From assembly GCA_018401745.1 (NCBI GenBank), contig JAGYJY010000015.1, positions 1 through 64,000 of the forward strand: a stretch of DNA of 64,000 bases, given 5' to 3'. The translations under genes were made by a program, and so were the position numbers. This DNA comes from Pirellulales bacterium. Its GTDB lineage: Bacteria; Planctomycetota; Planctomycetia; Pirellulales; UBA1268. Shown piece by piece: positions 1 through 8,721 of this stretch. Within the stretch, counting starts at the first letter, position 1. Every line of letters begins with the position of its first letter. The notes beneath the pieces were generated by a model. That model had not been told where the DNA came from. It saw nothing but the letters and a program-made list of their open reading frames with translations, and ran no database searches.

Positions 1-539
1 GCTCGGCCAGCACATTCGGGAACAGGAACCGAGCAAGGCCGAGCGATAACAGCCCGCCGGTCACCGCGAGGGCCGTGAATCCCACCCCCATGAATGAACC
101 CAGGGCGATCGCGAGAAATCCACGGCGCTCGTCAGCTGCTGGGGCCGTCTTCGCCCCAGGGGGGCGGGTTGGCTTCGGGGGCACTGGCCGTGCGGGCTTT
201 GCCTTCGCGGAGGGCTTGGACCTGAGGTTGTGCAGACGCAGAAGCGGCCGGGGCCGCAGGCTTTTCAGCTGCCGGGGTCTCGCCAGACGATTTCTGGCGG
301 GCCATGTTCATGATCTCGGCCACGCTCGGCCGGCCACCACCCTGGCCCACGGCGGGCTCCAACGCAGGGTTTGGCTTAGACGCCGTATCGCTCGCCGGAG
401 TGGCTTCCGGGCCTGCAGGTGCTGGCGGTTCACCCACCACCGCGGCCGCTTCAGCGTCGCCCTCGGCAGCACCACCAGCCTTGCGGGCCCGTGCGGCCGC
501 GAGAATCTCCGCCACCGACATCTTCTTCCGATCAGCCAT
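1..539 (-). CDS. qcrA: Rieske iron-sulfur subunit of a cytochrome bc complex (N-terminal part; frame broken; runs off the window)
   Basis: The visible part is an Ala/Pro-rich N-terminal tail beginning MADRKKMSVAEILAAARA, followed by Arg-Arg and a hydrophobic helix (RRGFLAIALGSFMGVGF...) ending near FLFPNVLAE. This is the layout of the Rieske subunit of quinol-cytochrome c reductase: a twin-arginine-like pair, one membrane anchor, and then a 2Fe-2S domain, which would lie beyond the left edge. The start at 539 is preferred over 554 because AAGGTG lies just upstream. The tail and the helix are in different frames. Removing one base from the C6 run (G6 on the plus strand, 159-164) joins them. 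The cluster ligands are outside the window, so the name rests on the N-terminal architecture. Confidence 0.6.
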
Positions 540-1046
540 GCTGCTCACCTTCACGCTTGCCCGCGACCATCAAGCGACGCACACGTCAACACCTGTGAGC
601 CTTCGCTTCGGAAAAACGGTCGCACGAACAGTGAGTCCATAAAAACAGCTCGCTCGCCGCCGAAGCGACGGACAAGCACCGCGGCCTGAGCGCATCGGCC
701 TGAGGGCATTCGAAAATGCCCCGTCCATGTTGAGGCAGCGAACGCACCACGCACCCTGCTCTTCTCCATTGCGAGCATTTTCCCTGAAATCCTCGGGAAA
801 AAACGGGGTTTGTGATTTTTTTCACGAATTCCCAACCCTACCGGCCAACGCCGCACTGTCAACGTCAGCCCGGCTCGTTGAAGCGACCTGCTTTGCCCGG
901 CTCTCTTGTGTGAGAGCCCGCATGACCGCCACAATCAGCCCTGGAGTTGCAGGCACTGGCGAAAACCGCAGCATGGCGGCTCAGCTCCTGTGTCTCGCCA
1001 AGCCGGCAACATTTCCATGCCGTGTTTCTGAAGGAATCAAGCGATC
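540..1046. other. Divergent intergenic region between qcrA and purD
   Basis: About 500 bases with no convincing gene. It must hold the outward promoters of qcrA and purD. An imperfect inverted repeat (TTTTCCC...GGGAAAA) lies at about 778-801 with AT-richer sequence just after it. No conserved regulatory RNA was recognised. Confidence 0.5.
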
Positions 1047-2354
1047 GTGCCCCATTCAAAGCGTGTTCTTGTGGTCGGATCCGGGGGGCGTGAGCATGCG
1101 ATTGCCTGGAAACTCGCACGCGACGGGGCCGAGGTGTTGGTCGCACCGGGAAATGCCGGCACGGCCGAAGTCGGCAAAAATCTGCCGATTGCCGTGGATG
1201 ATATCGCCGGTCTACGAAGTGCCGCCGAAAAGCATGCCGTCGACCTGACGGTCGTTGGGCCTGAGGCGCCCCTGGTTGCCGGGATCGTCGATGCGTTTCA
1301 GGAACGCAAACTGCGGATTTTCGGGCCGACCGCTGATGCCGCCCAGCTCGAAGGCAGCAAGGCTTTCTGCAAAAAGGTGCTCCATCGAGGAGATGTTCCC
1401 ACTGCTGCCCATCGCGAGTTTCGCCGGGCAGCGGAGGCCCGAGAGTATCTTCAGGCACGGGAGGAGACGCCGCTGGTGGTGAAGGCCGACGGGCTTGCCG
1501 CCGGCAAAGGCGTGTTTGTCTGTTCCACTCGCGACGAAGCCGTGGCTGCCGTCGATTCGCTTGCGGAAAACGGGTGCCCCATCCTGATCGAGGAGCGGCT
1601 GGATGGCGTTGAGGTGAGCGTGATGGCCATCACCGACGGCCGCACGATCGTCACGCTTCCGCCACTCCAGGACCACAAAGCCGCCTACGACGGTGACCAG
1701 GGCCCCAACACCGGGGGCATGGGGGCCTACTGCCCTGCGCCCTTTGTCGACGCCACGATGCTCACGGAAATCGAAGAGCAGATCCTCGTCCCCACGATTC
1801 ATGCAATGAAGCGGGGCCGGACTCCCTTTCAGGGCCTGCTCTACGCTGGCCTGATGCTCACGGCACAAGGGCCGAAAGTGCTGGAGTTCAACGTCCGCTT
1901 CGGCGACCCAGAGTGTCAGCCGCTGATGGTGCTGCTGGAATCGAGTCTGCTGGAACTGCTCGACGCGGCGGTGGACTGTCGACTGGAGGATGTTGCCGCA
2001 CCCACGTGGCGTGCGGAGGCTGCCGTGGCGGTCGTGATGGCAGCGGAGGGCTATCCCGGGGCCTATCCGAGCGGCCATCCGATTCGTGGGCTCGACGACG
2101 CAGCAGCAGTGCCAGGTGTGCAGGTGTTTCAGGCAGGCACGAGGGTCGACAACGGAAAGATTGTGACGGCCGGGGGCCGAGTGCTGGCGGTGACCGGCAC
2201 GGCGGCAACATTGCCGCAGGCCAAACTCCAGGCCTACACCGGTGTGCGGGCTATCCGGTGGCTCGGTGGGTGGTGCCGCAAAGACATCGCCGATAAAGGT
2301 ATCAGCCGCGAGCGGCATCTCGCCTCGCAGGCCGAGGAGGTTGGCGGCAGATGA
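1047..2354 (+). CDS. purD: Phosphoribosylamine-glycine ligase (GAR synthetase)
   Basis: ATP-grasp enzyme that joins glycine to 5-phosphoribosylamine in de novo purine synthesis. The N-terminus VLVVGSGGREHAIAWKL is the family signature. The ATP-grasp core follows, with VVKADGLAAGKGVFVC, then LPPLQDHKAAYDGDQGPNTGG with MGAYCPAP, and EFNVRFGDPECQP. At 435 residues it is of normal length. The GTG start has AAGGA 11 bases upstream. Its stop overlaps the next gene by 4 bp, so the two are probably co-transcribed. Confidence 0.95.
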   Translation: MPHSKRVLVVGSGGREHAIAWKLARDGAEVLVAPGNAGTAEVGKNLPIAVDDIAGLRSAAEKHAVDLTVVGPEAPLVAGIVDAFQERKLRIFGPTADAAQLEGSKAFCKKVLHRGDVPTAAHREFRRAAEAREYLQAREETPLVVKADGLAAGKGVFVCSTRDEAVAAVDSLAENGCPILIEERLDGVEVSVMAITDGRTIVTLPPLQDHKAAYDGDQGPNTGGMGAYCPAPFVDATMLTEIEEQILVPTIHAMKRGRTPFQGLLYAGLMLTAQGPKVLEFNVRFGDPECQPLMVLLESSLLELLDAAVDCRLEDVAAPTWRAEAAVAVVMAAEGYPGAYPSGHPIRGLDDAAAVPGVQVFQAGTRVDNGKIVTAGGRVLAVTGTAATLPQAKLQAYTGVRAIRWLGGWCRKDIADKGISRERHLASQAEEVGGR

Positions 2355-3367
2355 AACTCCGGGCCGGTATCGTGGGGCTCGGTCGCAGCTGGGAGAGCCG
2401 ATACCTCCCAGCACTGCGGACGCTGGCCGACCGTTTCGAGGTCCGCGGCATCTGTGAAGAAGTGCCCCATCGGGCCGAGCGGGCCGCCCGCGAACTCGGT
2501 GCCATTGCCGTCGACGGCTACCGGGCCCTCGCCGCCCGCGACGACATCGACGTGATCCTCTGCCTTGCCGATCAGTGGTATGGAGTGACTCCGATCCTCG
2601 CGGCCTGCGACTTCGGGAAAGCGGTCTACTCCGCGATCTCCTTTCCCCTGGAGGCGGAAGAAGCCACGCTGCTCCGCGAACGCGTGGATACCAGCGGCAT
2701 CGCCTTTATGGCCGAACTTCCCCGCCGCCACGCCCCAGCCACGATTCGGCTCAAAGAGCTGATCGCAACACGGCTCGGCAAGCCCCGCCTGCTGTTTTGC
2801 CACCGCCGCGTTGCCGTTGGACAGCAGGATGGGCAGCAGGATGGCAGCGGCTCGCGAGACCGCAGTCGCGAGTCACGCGACCTGATGGAACTTGTCGACT
2901 GGTGCGGCTACGTTGCAGGCACCCCGCCGACGAGCGTGGTGGCGGTGCGTCATGCTGAGGCCGAAGCATCCGGCCACGACGACTACCAGATGATGAGCCT
3001 CGACTACTCGGCGAGCGGCCACGCTGGCGCAGGCTGCCTCGCCCAGATCAGCTGCGGCTACTACATCCCGCAGCAGTGGGAAGAGGCCGTCACCTTCCGC
3101 CCACCTGCCGCGCTCCAGGTCGCCTGCGAACATGGCATCGCGTTTGTTGATCTGCCGTCGTCGCTGGTCTGGTTTGACACGGCAGGCCGCCACATGGAGT
3201 CGCTGGAGAACGACCGACCCGTTGGCGAGATGATGCTCGCCCAGTTTCACCGGATGGTGACAAGCCTCGTCCGCCACGTCAGCGGTCTCGACGACACCCT
3301 GTTTGCCATGCAGGTCGTCTCAGCCGCCGCTGTCAGCCAACGCGAAGGCGTCCGCATGAGGCTTTGA
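2351..3367 (+). CDS. Gfo/Idh/MocA-family oxidoreductase
   Basis: A 338-residue protein with an N-terminal Rossmann fold (GIVGLGRSWESRYLPAL) and the usual layout of NAD(P)-dependent sugar or inositol dehydrogenases. The segment DVILCLADQWYGVTPILAAC, followed by GKAVYSAISFPLEAEE, corresponds to the family's strand-4 and EKP-loop region, but the loop lysine of the EKP motif is replaced (SFPLE). That makes catalysis uncertain. It overlaps purD by ATGA. The substrate cannot be read from the sequence. Confidence 0.75.
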   Translation: MKLRAGIVGLGRSWESRYLPALRTLADRFEVRGICEEVPHRAERAARELGAIAVDGYRALAARDDIDVILCLADQWYGVTPILAACDFGKAVYSAISFPLEAEEATLLRERVDTSGIAFMAELPRRHAPATIRLKELIATRLGKPRLLFCHRRVAVGQQDGQQDGSGSRDRSRESRDLMELVDWCGYVAGTPPTSVVAVRHAEAEASGHDDYQMMSLDYSASGHAGAGCLAQISCGYYIPQQWEEAVTFRPPAALQVACEHGIAFVDLPSSLVWFDTAGRHMESLENDRPVGEMMLAQFHRMVTSLVRHVSGLDDTLFAMQVVSAAAVSQREGVRMRL

Positions 3368-3403
3368 CCGGCCTCGCCTCTCCTGTTGGTGCTGAGCGGA
3401 TGA

Positions 3404-3600
3404 AACGGGACGGGTCCTCGGGTGCCGAAGGCACCTCGGCACCAGGCCGCTTCGCGGCGAGCCGTCCGCTGCGGATGAAACGGGACGGGTCCTCGGGTGC
3501 CGAAGGCACCTCGGCACAGCCGAGGCCGCTTCGCGGCCCGAAGACCCGTCCCGCTTGCGGCGGATGGCCTCGAGCGTTCGCCGACCCACCTCGCCTCTCC
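3404..3600. repeat. Family B cloverleaf repeats (one degenerate, one full copy) plus a fragment of family D
   Basis: A full 73-bp copy lies at 3481-3553. Its outer arms are CGGGACGGGTCCTCGGG and CCCGAAGACCCGTCCCG, enclosing three small hairpins: GGTGCC-GAA-GGCACC, CTCGGC-ACA-GCCGAG and GCCGC-TTC-GCGGC. A degenerate copy sits at about 3406-3470, and 3561-3600 resembles the start of family D in reverse. The block fills the gap between two convergent genes. Open reading frames here are by-products of the repeat. Confidence 0.8.
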
Positions 3601-3602
3601 AG

Positions 3603-4682
3603 CTAGTGCTGGGGCAACGCTTCGACGACCAGGTCGCCGACGGCGGCAGTGCCGTAGCCCATGCGGCCGGCGGCCTGGCTCTTCATCTTGGTGCCGGTGA
3701 CATGAGCCACGGCCTTCTCGATGCGAGCCGCAGCGGCGGGCTGGCCGGAATGCTCAAGCAGCATTGCCATCGCGTTGATCGCGGCGATCGGGTTGATCTG
3801 GTCCGTGCCGGTGTATTTCGGCGCGCTGCCTCCCATCGGCTCGAACATGCTCACGCCACCGGCGTCGGGGTTGAGGTTGCCGCCGGCAGCGACGCCCATG
3901 CCTCCCTGCAGAATGCCGGCGAGGTCGGTGATGATGTCGCCGAACATGTTGGTGGTCACGATCACGTCGTAGAAGTCGGGATTCTTGACCATCCACATGC
4001 AGCAGGCATCGACATGGTTGTAGTCGGTCTTCACGTCGGGATAGTCGCGGGCAACTTCTTGGAAGGTCCGCCACCAGAGGTCGTGGCCGAAGGTCAGCAC
4101 GTTGGTCTTGGCGACGAGCGTGAGCGTCTTCTTGGGGCTGTTGCGTTGGCGGGTGTATTCAAAGGCCCAGCGGATGCACCGCTCGCAACCTTTGCGGGTG
4201 TAGATCGCCTGCTGCACAGCCACCTCGTCGGGCGTGTCCTTCTTGAGGAAGCCACCGACGCCACAGTAGAGGTCTTCAGTGTTTTCCCGCACCACGACGA
4301 AGTCGATGTCGTCGGGGCCTCGACCAGCGAGCGGGGTTTCCACACCGGGAAGAAGCTTGACGGGCCGCAGGTTGATGTACTGATCGAGCTGAAACCGCAG
4401 CTGCAGCAGGAGCCCCTTCTCCAGCACGCCCGGAGGCACATCGGGATGGCCAATCGCACCGAGGAAAACCGCCTGCTTGGTCCTCAGGAGGTCGAGCCCT
4501 CCCTCGGGGATCAAATCGCCCGTGCGAAGGTAGCGGTCGCCGCCCCAGTCGAGCTCTTCGATCTCGTACGTGAAGCCCTCGAGCTTGGAAATCGCCTCGA
4601 GCACTTTGACGGCCTCGCGGGTGACTTCGGGGCCGGTTCCGTCTCCTGGAATCGTGGCGAGAGCGAGCGGACGGTCGGCCAT
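3603..4682 (-). CDS. Isopropylmalate/isocitrate dehydrogenase-family beta-decarboxylating dehydrogenase
   Basis: A 359-residue NAD-dependent beta-decarboxylating dehydrogenase. Visible are the N-terminal IPGDGTGPEV, the substrate-binding arginine stretch LQLRFQLDQYINLRPVKLL, the loop VVVRENTEDLYCGVGG, the metal-binding NMFGDIITDLAG, and EPMGGSAPKYTG. The family includes 3-isopropylmalate (leucine synthesis), isocitrate, tartrate and D-malate dehydrogenases. The LRPVKLLPGVETPL stretch resembles both LeuB and the tartrate/D-malate group, so no symbol is given. The start MADRPLAL at 4682 is chosen because AAGGA lies upstream and the 32-residue extension has no family match. It stands alone. Confidence 0.85.
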   Translation of the reverse strand: MADRPLALATIPGDGTGPEVTREAVKVLEAISKLEGFTYEIEELDWGGDRYLRTGDLIPEGGLDLLRTKQAVFLGAIGHPDVPPGVLEKGLLLQLRFQLDQYINLRPVKLLPGVETPLAGRGPDDIDFVVVRENTEDLYCGVGGFLKKDTPDEVAVQQAIYTRKGCERCIRWAFEYTRQRNSPKKTLTLVAKTNVLTFGHDLWWRTFQEVARDYPDVKTDYNHVDACCMWMVKNPDFYDVIVTTNMFGDIITDLAGILQGGMGVAAGGNLNPDAGGVSMFEPMGGSAPKYTGTDQINPIAAINAMAMLLEHSGQPAAAARIEKAVAHVTGTKMKSQAAGRMGYGTAAVGDLVVEALPQH

Positions 4683-4869
4683 GGAGGGATTTCCTTTCAA
4701 GCGAGGGCGATACGGAGACTCACAGTCGCTCAGAGCATGCCATCTCTGTCGCTCAACGCAACAAACACCCGGCATCACTGCGGGAGCGGGCGATTTTCGG
4801 GCGGCGACGGGGCATCAAAGCCAACCGCCACCATGGGTGGGGCAGACGCGGCGAACGATTAGTCAGGGC

Positions 4870-5184
4870 TCAGTTGTTGCTGAAATTCAAGCTCTTGGAC
4901 GACTTCCCGCCGAGTGGATTCTTGAGGAAAGTCCGGCGGCACTCGTCGCAGAGGTCAAATCGAAGCGTCCGCGTCACTTCTTCTTCCAGCATTTCGAGCT
5001 CCTGCTCGTCGATCCGTTGAAGCAGGTCCTGCACATCGTCGAGATGATCGAACTCATCGTCGCTGCCGCCGCACTCATCGCTGCTGTCGTCGATCGCCTG
5101 GAAGACGTCAATCTTGACGACGTGCCGAGGCTCGCAGCAGATGTCGATGGGCCGCTTGCACATGTCGCAGGAGTAATGAAGCAT
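4870..5184 (-). CDS. Small acidic protein with two Cys-x2-Cys pairs (zinc-ribbon-like)
   Basis: A 104-residue hypothetical. A CDMCKRPIDICC stretch lies near residues 6-17 and a CDECRRTF pair near residues 78-85, separated by a very acidic, helix-prone middle (DDSSDECGGSDDEFDHLDD...). The paired cysteines at each end suggest one bound zinc. I do not recognise the family and propose no function. Codon use matches the neighbours and the coding probability looks real. Confidence 0.6.
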   Translation of the reverse strand: MLHYSCDMCKRPIDICCEPRHVVKIDVFQAIDDSSDECGGSDDEFDHLDDVQDLLQRIDEQELEMLEEEVTRTLRFDLCDECRRTFLKNPLGGKSSKSLNFSNN

Positions 5185-5403
5185 GAAAAACTCCGCAAAG
5201 AAAAAGAGCGGTGAGCCAACCCACGACGATTCCGGGCGTCGCAGGAACTGTCACCGCATGCCTCGATTGTGACGCCGAGCTCGGGAACGTGCAATGAGCA
5301 GGCGGCTCATGGAATGCTGAAGTTTGTCAGGCCGCGTGACACTTTCGTAGACTCGAGAGCTGCGACGCACAAACTTCTTGACTCCAACCGTCAGGGCCGC
5401 GAG

Positions 5404-6096
5404 ATGTCAGTGAGTGCCATCACGCTCGGACCGACCCCGAATTTTTCGCCGACACCTTCCGCATTGAGCCTGAGTGTGCTCGTGCTCAACCGCTCGTTTG
5501 TGGCGGTGCATGTGGTCAACGTTCGCCGCGCGATCAGGCTTCTCTTTCGGCAGCTTGCCGAGGTCGTGCATGCTGAGGCAGGCCAGTATGCGGCCTATTC
5601 GCTCGAGAGCTGGCGTGAGCTCTCTCAACTTCGGGCCGAGTTCCGCGGAGAGGATGAGGGCGGGCAGCCAGGAGAGCACGACGACTGGGTGCGAGCGGTG
5701 GGCTACGACCTGCAGGCACCGCGTGTGATCCGGTTGACCGAGTGCGACCGCATGCCTCGCAGCGGGCTACGGTTCAATCGCCGGAACGTCTTCGCGCGGG
5801 ATGCCAACCGATGCCAATACTGTGGCGAGCACTTCCCGATGAGCGAGCTCTCGCTCGATCATGTGGTGCCTCGCAGCCGCGGCGGCACGACCACCTGGGA
5901 AAACATTGTCTGCGCGTGCGTGAAGTGCAACGTTCGCAAGGGCGGGCGGACGCCTCACGAAGCCCGTATGCAGCTGATTCGCCACCCAGAGCGGCCCAAG
6001 CGAAGCCCTCTGCTCGCCGTCAAACTTGGCAACCCCAAGTATGAGAGCTGGAAAAACTTTGTTGACCGCGCCTACTGGCTCGTCGACCTCAAGTAG
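5404..6096 (+). CDS. HNH endonuclease-domain protein
   Basis: About 230 residues. The C-terminal half carries an HNH nuclease module: CQYCGEHFPMSELSLDHVVP, then SRGGTTTWENIVCACVKCN, then RKGGRTPHEA. The two Cys-x2-Cys pairs would hold structural zinc, and DH...N...H supplies the metal-binding catalytic residues. The N-terminal half (VLVLNRSFVAVHVVNVRRAI) is typical of the free-standing housekeeping HNH proteins found in many bacteria. The ATG at 5404 is preferred over starts further upstream, which would add sequence unlike the family. Confidence 0.8.
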   Translation: MSVSAITLGPTPNFSPTPSALSLSVLVLNRSFVAVHVVNVRRAIRLLFRQLAEVVHAEAGQYAAYSLESWRELSQLRAEFRGEDEGGQPGEHDDWVRAVGYDLQAPRVIRLTECDRMPRSGLRFNRRNVFARDANRCQYCGEHFPMSELSLDHVVPRSRGGTTTWENIVCACVKCNVRKGGRTPHEARMQLIRHPERPKRSPLLAVKLGNPKYESWKNFVDRAYWLVDLK

Positions 6097-6106
6097 ACCG
6101 ACCCGC

Positions 6107-6254
6107 ACACAGCGGAGCTGCGGCTAACACAGCGGAGCTGCGGCTAACACAGCGGAGCTGCGGCTAACACAGCGGAGCTGCGGCTAACACAGCGGAGCTG
6201 CGGCTAACACAGCGGAGCTGCGGCTAACACAGCGGAGCTGCGGCTAACACAGCG
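6107..6254. repeat. Perfect 20-bp tandem repeat, seven copies, overlapping the ferredoxin stop codon
   Basis: The unit ACACAGCGGAGCTGCGGCTA repeats with no visible mismatch, with the conserved half-unit starting at 6111, 6131, 6151, 6171, 6191, 6211 and 6231. On the minus strand each unit contains CTGTGTTAG, which is also the last two codons and stop of the ferredoxin gene. The array therefore seems to have grown from that gene's 3' end. No spacers are present, so it is not a CRISPR. Confidence 0.95.
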
Positions 6255-6516
6255 GGTCTTTCTTCTCGGTGATCACCGCACACTCGGGAGACATCTCGGC
6301 GTTGAGGGCGGTGAAATCCTTCCACTCTTCAGGAAGGTTGTCCTCATGGAAGATGGCTTCAACCGGGCATTCGGGCACGCAGGCCTCGCAGTCGATGCAC
6401 TCATCGGGATGAATGTAGACCATCTGCTCGCCCTCGTAGAAGCACTCTACGGGGCACACCACCACACAGTCCGTGTATTTGCAGGCGAAGCAGGGTTCGG
6501 CGACGACATGGGTCAT
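6244..6516 (-). CDS. fdxA: Seven-iron ferredoxin ([3Fe-4S][4Fe-4S])
   Basis: A 90-residue electron carrier. The first cluster motif is [14 protein letters not shown] (C-x2-C-x4-C-x3-CP) and the second is [12 protein letters not shown] (C-x2-C-x2-C-x3-CP). The CKYTDC and CPVECFYEG contexts match the Azotobacter FdI-type seven-iron family, in which the second cysteine is usually not a ligand of the 3Fe cluster. The C-terminal tail ([14 protein letters not shown]) is also typical. The gene stands alone and its last codons lie inside a tandem repeat. Confidence 0.92.
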   Translation of the reverse strand: MTHVVAEPCFACKYTDCVVVCPVECFYEGEQMVYIHPDECIDCEACVPECPVEAIFHEDNLPEEWKDFTALNAEMSPECAVITEKKDPLC

Positions 6517-6792
6517 GTCTTGGTCTCTCCATCGGCAGATCGCAGAAACTCATCAGGATCGTAGGGAGGCGGCTGGGTGGTGTCAACGAGTTGGCTGAGG
6601 CGGATTCAGCCCTTCCTGCGTGAAAAGGCTGCCGTTTGCCGGCTCGTCGAGAACCGCCCTCGGCCCCCAACTGACGTTGGAAGACGATGATCCGCTCTCG
6701 TAGACTTCTGGTATCGGCTGAGGACTTCCTAGAACTTCATCTCGCGGTGTCTGGGGGCAGCCCGAAACGTGTGTCTGCCGAGGAACCTCATC

Positions 6793-6907
6793 GACTGTGG
6801 AGCACGTCTGCCACCGCAGGATGCGGCGACCGGCGCCCCCAAAACCTCGGCTATTTGGGGCGTCGCTTGAGTGGAAAAAGGTCATGGATGGCTTTTTCCA
6901 CGGACAG
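6793..6907 (+). repeat. Family A three-hairpin repeat, copy 1
   Basis: An intergenic copy. Hairpin 1 is CCGCA-GGA-TGCGG. Hairpin 2 is CCCCAAAA with loop CCTCGGC and arm TATTTGGGG. Hairpin 3 is GTGGAAAAAG around GTCATGGATGG and closes with CTTTTTCCAC. It ends 20 bp before the proposed sigma-factor start, so it lies in that gene's leader. Confidence 0.85.
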
Positions 6908-6927
6908 CAAAGGATCACGGTGACCTT

Positions 6928-7551
6928 GTGAGCCTCTCACCTCAGAAGACTGCGATTGAGCAGCGGGCTGTCGCCGATCGGCAGCTGGTGGAGGCCTGCT
7001 TGGCGCGTGGCGATGGCGACCGCGGCTGGGAGGCTCTGGTAGCCCAGTTTTCCGGTCTGGTGGCCCATGTGGTTTCGAAAACGGCCAGCTGCCGTCAGGT
7101 GCCGCTCTCGGCGGCCGACCGCGAAGACCTGGTGGCGGATGTCTTTTTGAGGTGCTTCGCAATGAGGCAGCCGTGCTGCGAGGATTTGCGGGCCGCTCCA
7201 GCCTGGCCGCCTACCTGACGGTGATTGCCCGCCGCGTGGCCGGCCGGCGGCTCCAGCAGCGGCCGCGGGTTTCTCCCGGAGAAACAGCTTCGTCGCTCCT
7301 CGGTGTCGATGCCGGGAGCTCGTGGGCCGGCAGCGGCCGACAGTGGGGCGGCTGGAAGGCGGGTGGAGCATCGCGACCAGGTTGCGGCGCTCCTGGAGAG
7401 CCTCGATGCCGACGAGGCCAAGATCGTGCGACTTTTCCACATCGAGGAGCGGAGCTACGGCGAGATCAGCCGCCTGCTCGGCATCCCGCTCGGCTCGGTG
7501 GGGCCGGTGCTCGCCAGGGCCCGCGCCAAGCTGCGTCGTCAGGCCGGCTAA
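6928..7551 (+). CDS. ECF-type RNA polymerase sigma factor, frame broken twice
   Basis: Read across frames, this gives a sigma-70 region-2 segment (LVEACLARGDGDRGWEALVAQFSGLV, then DREDLVADVFL; then LRNEAAVLRGFAGRSSLAAYLTVIARRVAGRRL) and a region-4 segment (DADEAKIVRLFHIEERSYGEISRLLG and SVGPVLARARAKLRRQ). The order matches planctomycete ECF sigma factors of about 200 residues. Frame is lost at the T5 run 7144-7148 (one base missing) and regained between about 7300 and 7370 (one base extra). No anti-sigma gene is adjacent. It is either a pseudogene or a gene carrying two sequencing errors. Confidence 0.7.
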
Positions 7552-7640
7552 CTGTTCAAGCGACGCCGCCCAAAGCCGAGGTTTGGGGGGGCGCCACTCG
7601 CCGCATCCTGCGGCGGCAGACTACGTCCACAGTCTGCTAC
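7552..7640 (-). repeat. Family A three-hairpin repeat, copy 2 (truncated)
   Basis: Starts at the base after the sigma-factor stop codon and runs in the opposite orientation to copy 1. Hairpin 2 (CCCAAA-GCCGAGG-TTTGGG), hairpin 1 (GCCGCA-TCC-TGCGGC) and a terminal GCAGAC...GTCTGC pair are present. Most of hairpin 3 is missing. Confidence 0.8.
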
Positions 7641-7709
7641 GAGGCCTTGTTGAGCGCTGGAGTCGTGGCCTGTTTTCGGCCACCTGTATTCGGCTTTTCG
7701 GTCAGTCGC

Positions 7710-8721
7710 TCAGTAGTTTGCCGGAGGTGGCGGACTTGGCGGTGGCTGTTGGCCCGGCTGTGGCGGCCCAATCATCAAGGACGGATCGGCCAGGTTGACC
7801 GGTTCGTAGCCTTCGTAGGCCGGCATCTGCCACAGCAGGCCCGGGTCGCCAGACGGGGTGTTGGTGGTCAGGCTCGCGATGTCGAGCTGGAAATCGATGC
7901 CGGAGGCTGGCCAGGAGACTTCGATGCTCCGCGGCAAAGCGGCACCGCTGTTTTGGTCGACGCGATGCTTGCTGGTGCGGACGCTCGCAAGCCGTTCGCC
8001 GCTAGGGCTGAAGAGATGCTGCTCAAGCACGAGGCCGGTCGTGCCGTCGAGCAGGGTTGACCGCTTCAGCTCGCCGGCGGACGACGCGATCAGACTGCGG
8101 ATCTCGATCCGTCCATCTGCCATGGGAAACGGTCCCTCGTGTCGGTCGTCAGGGCGAAACGACACGAGCCCCAAGAGTTCGGGCATCCAGTCGGCTTTCA
8201 AGGGGAGAATGCGGCGGGCCGACGACTCGGCGTACTCGTCATGCCGGCAGAACAGCAGCACGGGCGGTTCGTGGCGGCGAATCCAGAGCCAAAAAAGCTC
8301 GTCGTTGCTGCCGATGTCGAGTTCGCTGCCGGTCACCGACGTCTGGGCTCGCAGCCGGAAGCGACGCGGAGGCTCACAGGCTACCTGGGCAGAGAGTTTG
8401 GGAACCCCCGGTACGCTGAGCGTTGCCTGCGGGGCCATGTAGGTCCGCACACGAGCTGGTGTTGTCGTGAACGACCTGGATGATCTGGTCGAGGGTGGGA
8501 TTGGCAGGGAGCGTCCGCGGCAGGGGCAGCGTGCCAACCTGGTAGCCTTGCAGGTAGTTCGGGCAAGAAGCACCGCTGGTCGCGATGGCCAGGGCCAGGG
8601 TCGCGAACATCAGGCCTGCTGAGCCTGCCCTGCCACAACGAGCAGGGCGTGCCGGGGCCAATCCAACGGCGGCCGACACTGGCGGCGTCCTCGACGGAAG
8701 CACACGTCCCGGGTGACTCAT
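7710..8721 (-). CDS. Exported lipoprotein of unknown function, one frameshift
   Basis: The N-terminus has a hydrophobic stretch ending in a lipobox-like cysteine (LMFATLALAIATSGASC). The rest (SVPGVPKLSAQVACEPPRRF, then RLRAQTSVTGSELDIGSNDELFWLWIRR) resembles outer-membrane lipoproteins of the LolA/LolB-like fold seen in planctomycetes: a lipid-probe-like sheet with a Pro-rich tail (PPPSPPPPANY). The two parts are in different frames. One extra base near 8455 accounts for the break (DNT-ARVRTYMAP). It starts within the ATGA stop overlap of the upstream gene, so both are one operon. Function not established. Confidence 0.65.

Noticed and set aside
3603-4682. Firm naming as leuB
   Set aside because: Motifs also fit tartrate/D-malate dehydrogenases, and no leucine-pathway genes are adjacent.
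6107-6254. 20-bp repeats as a possible CRISPR or replication iterons
   Set aside because: Units touch with no spacers, the array grows from a ferredoxin stop codon, and no replication gene or AT-rich region is near.
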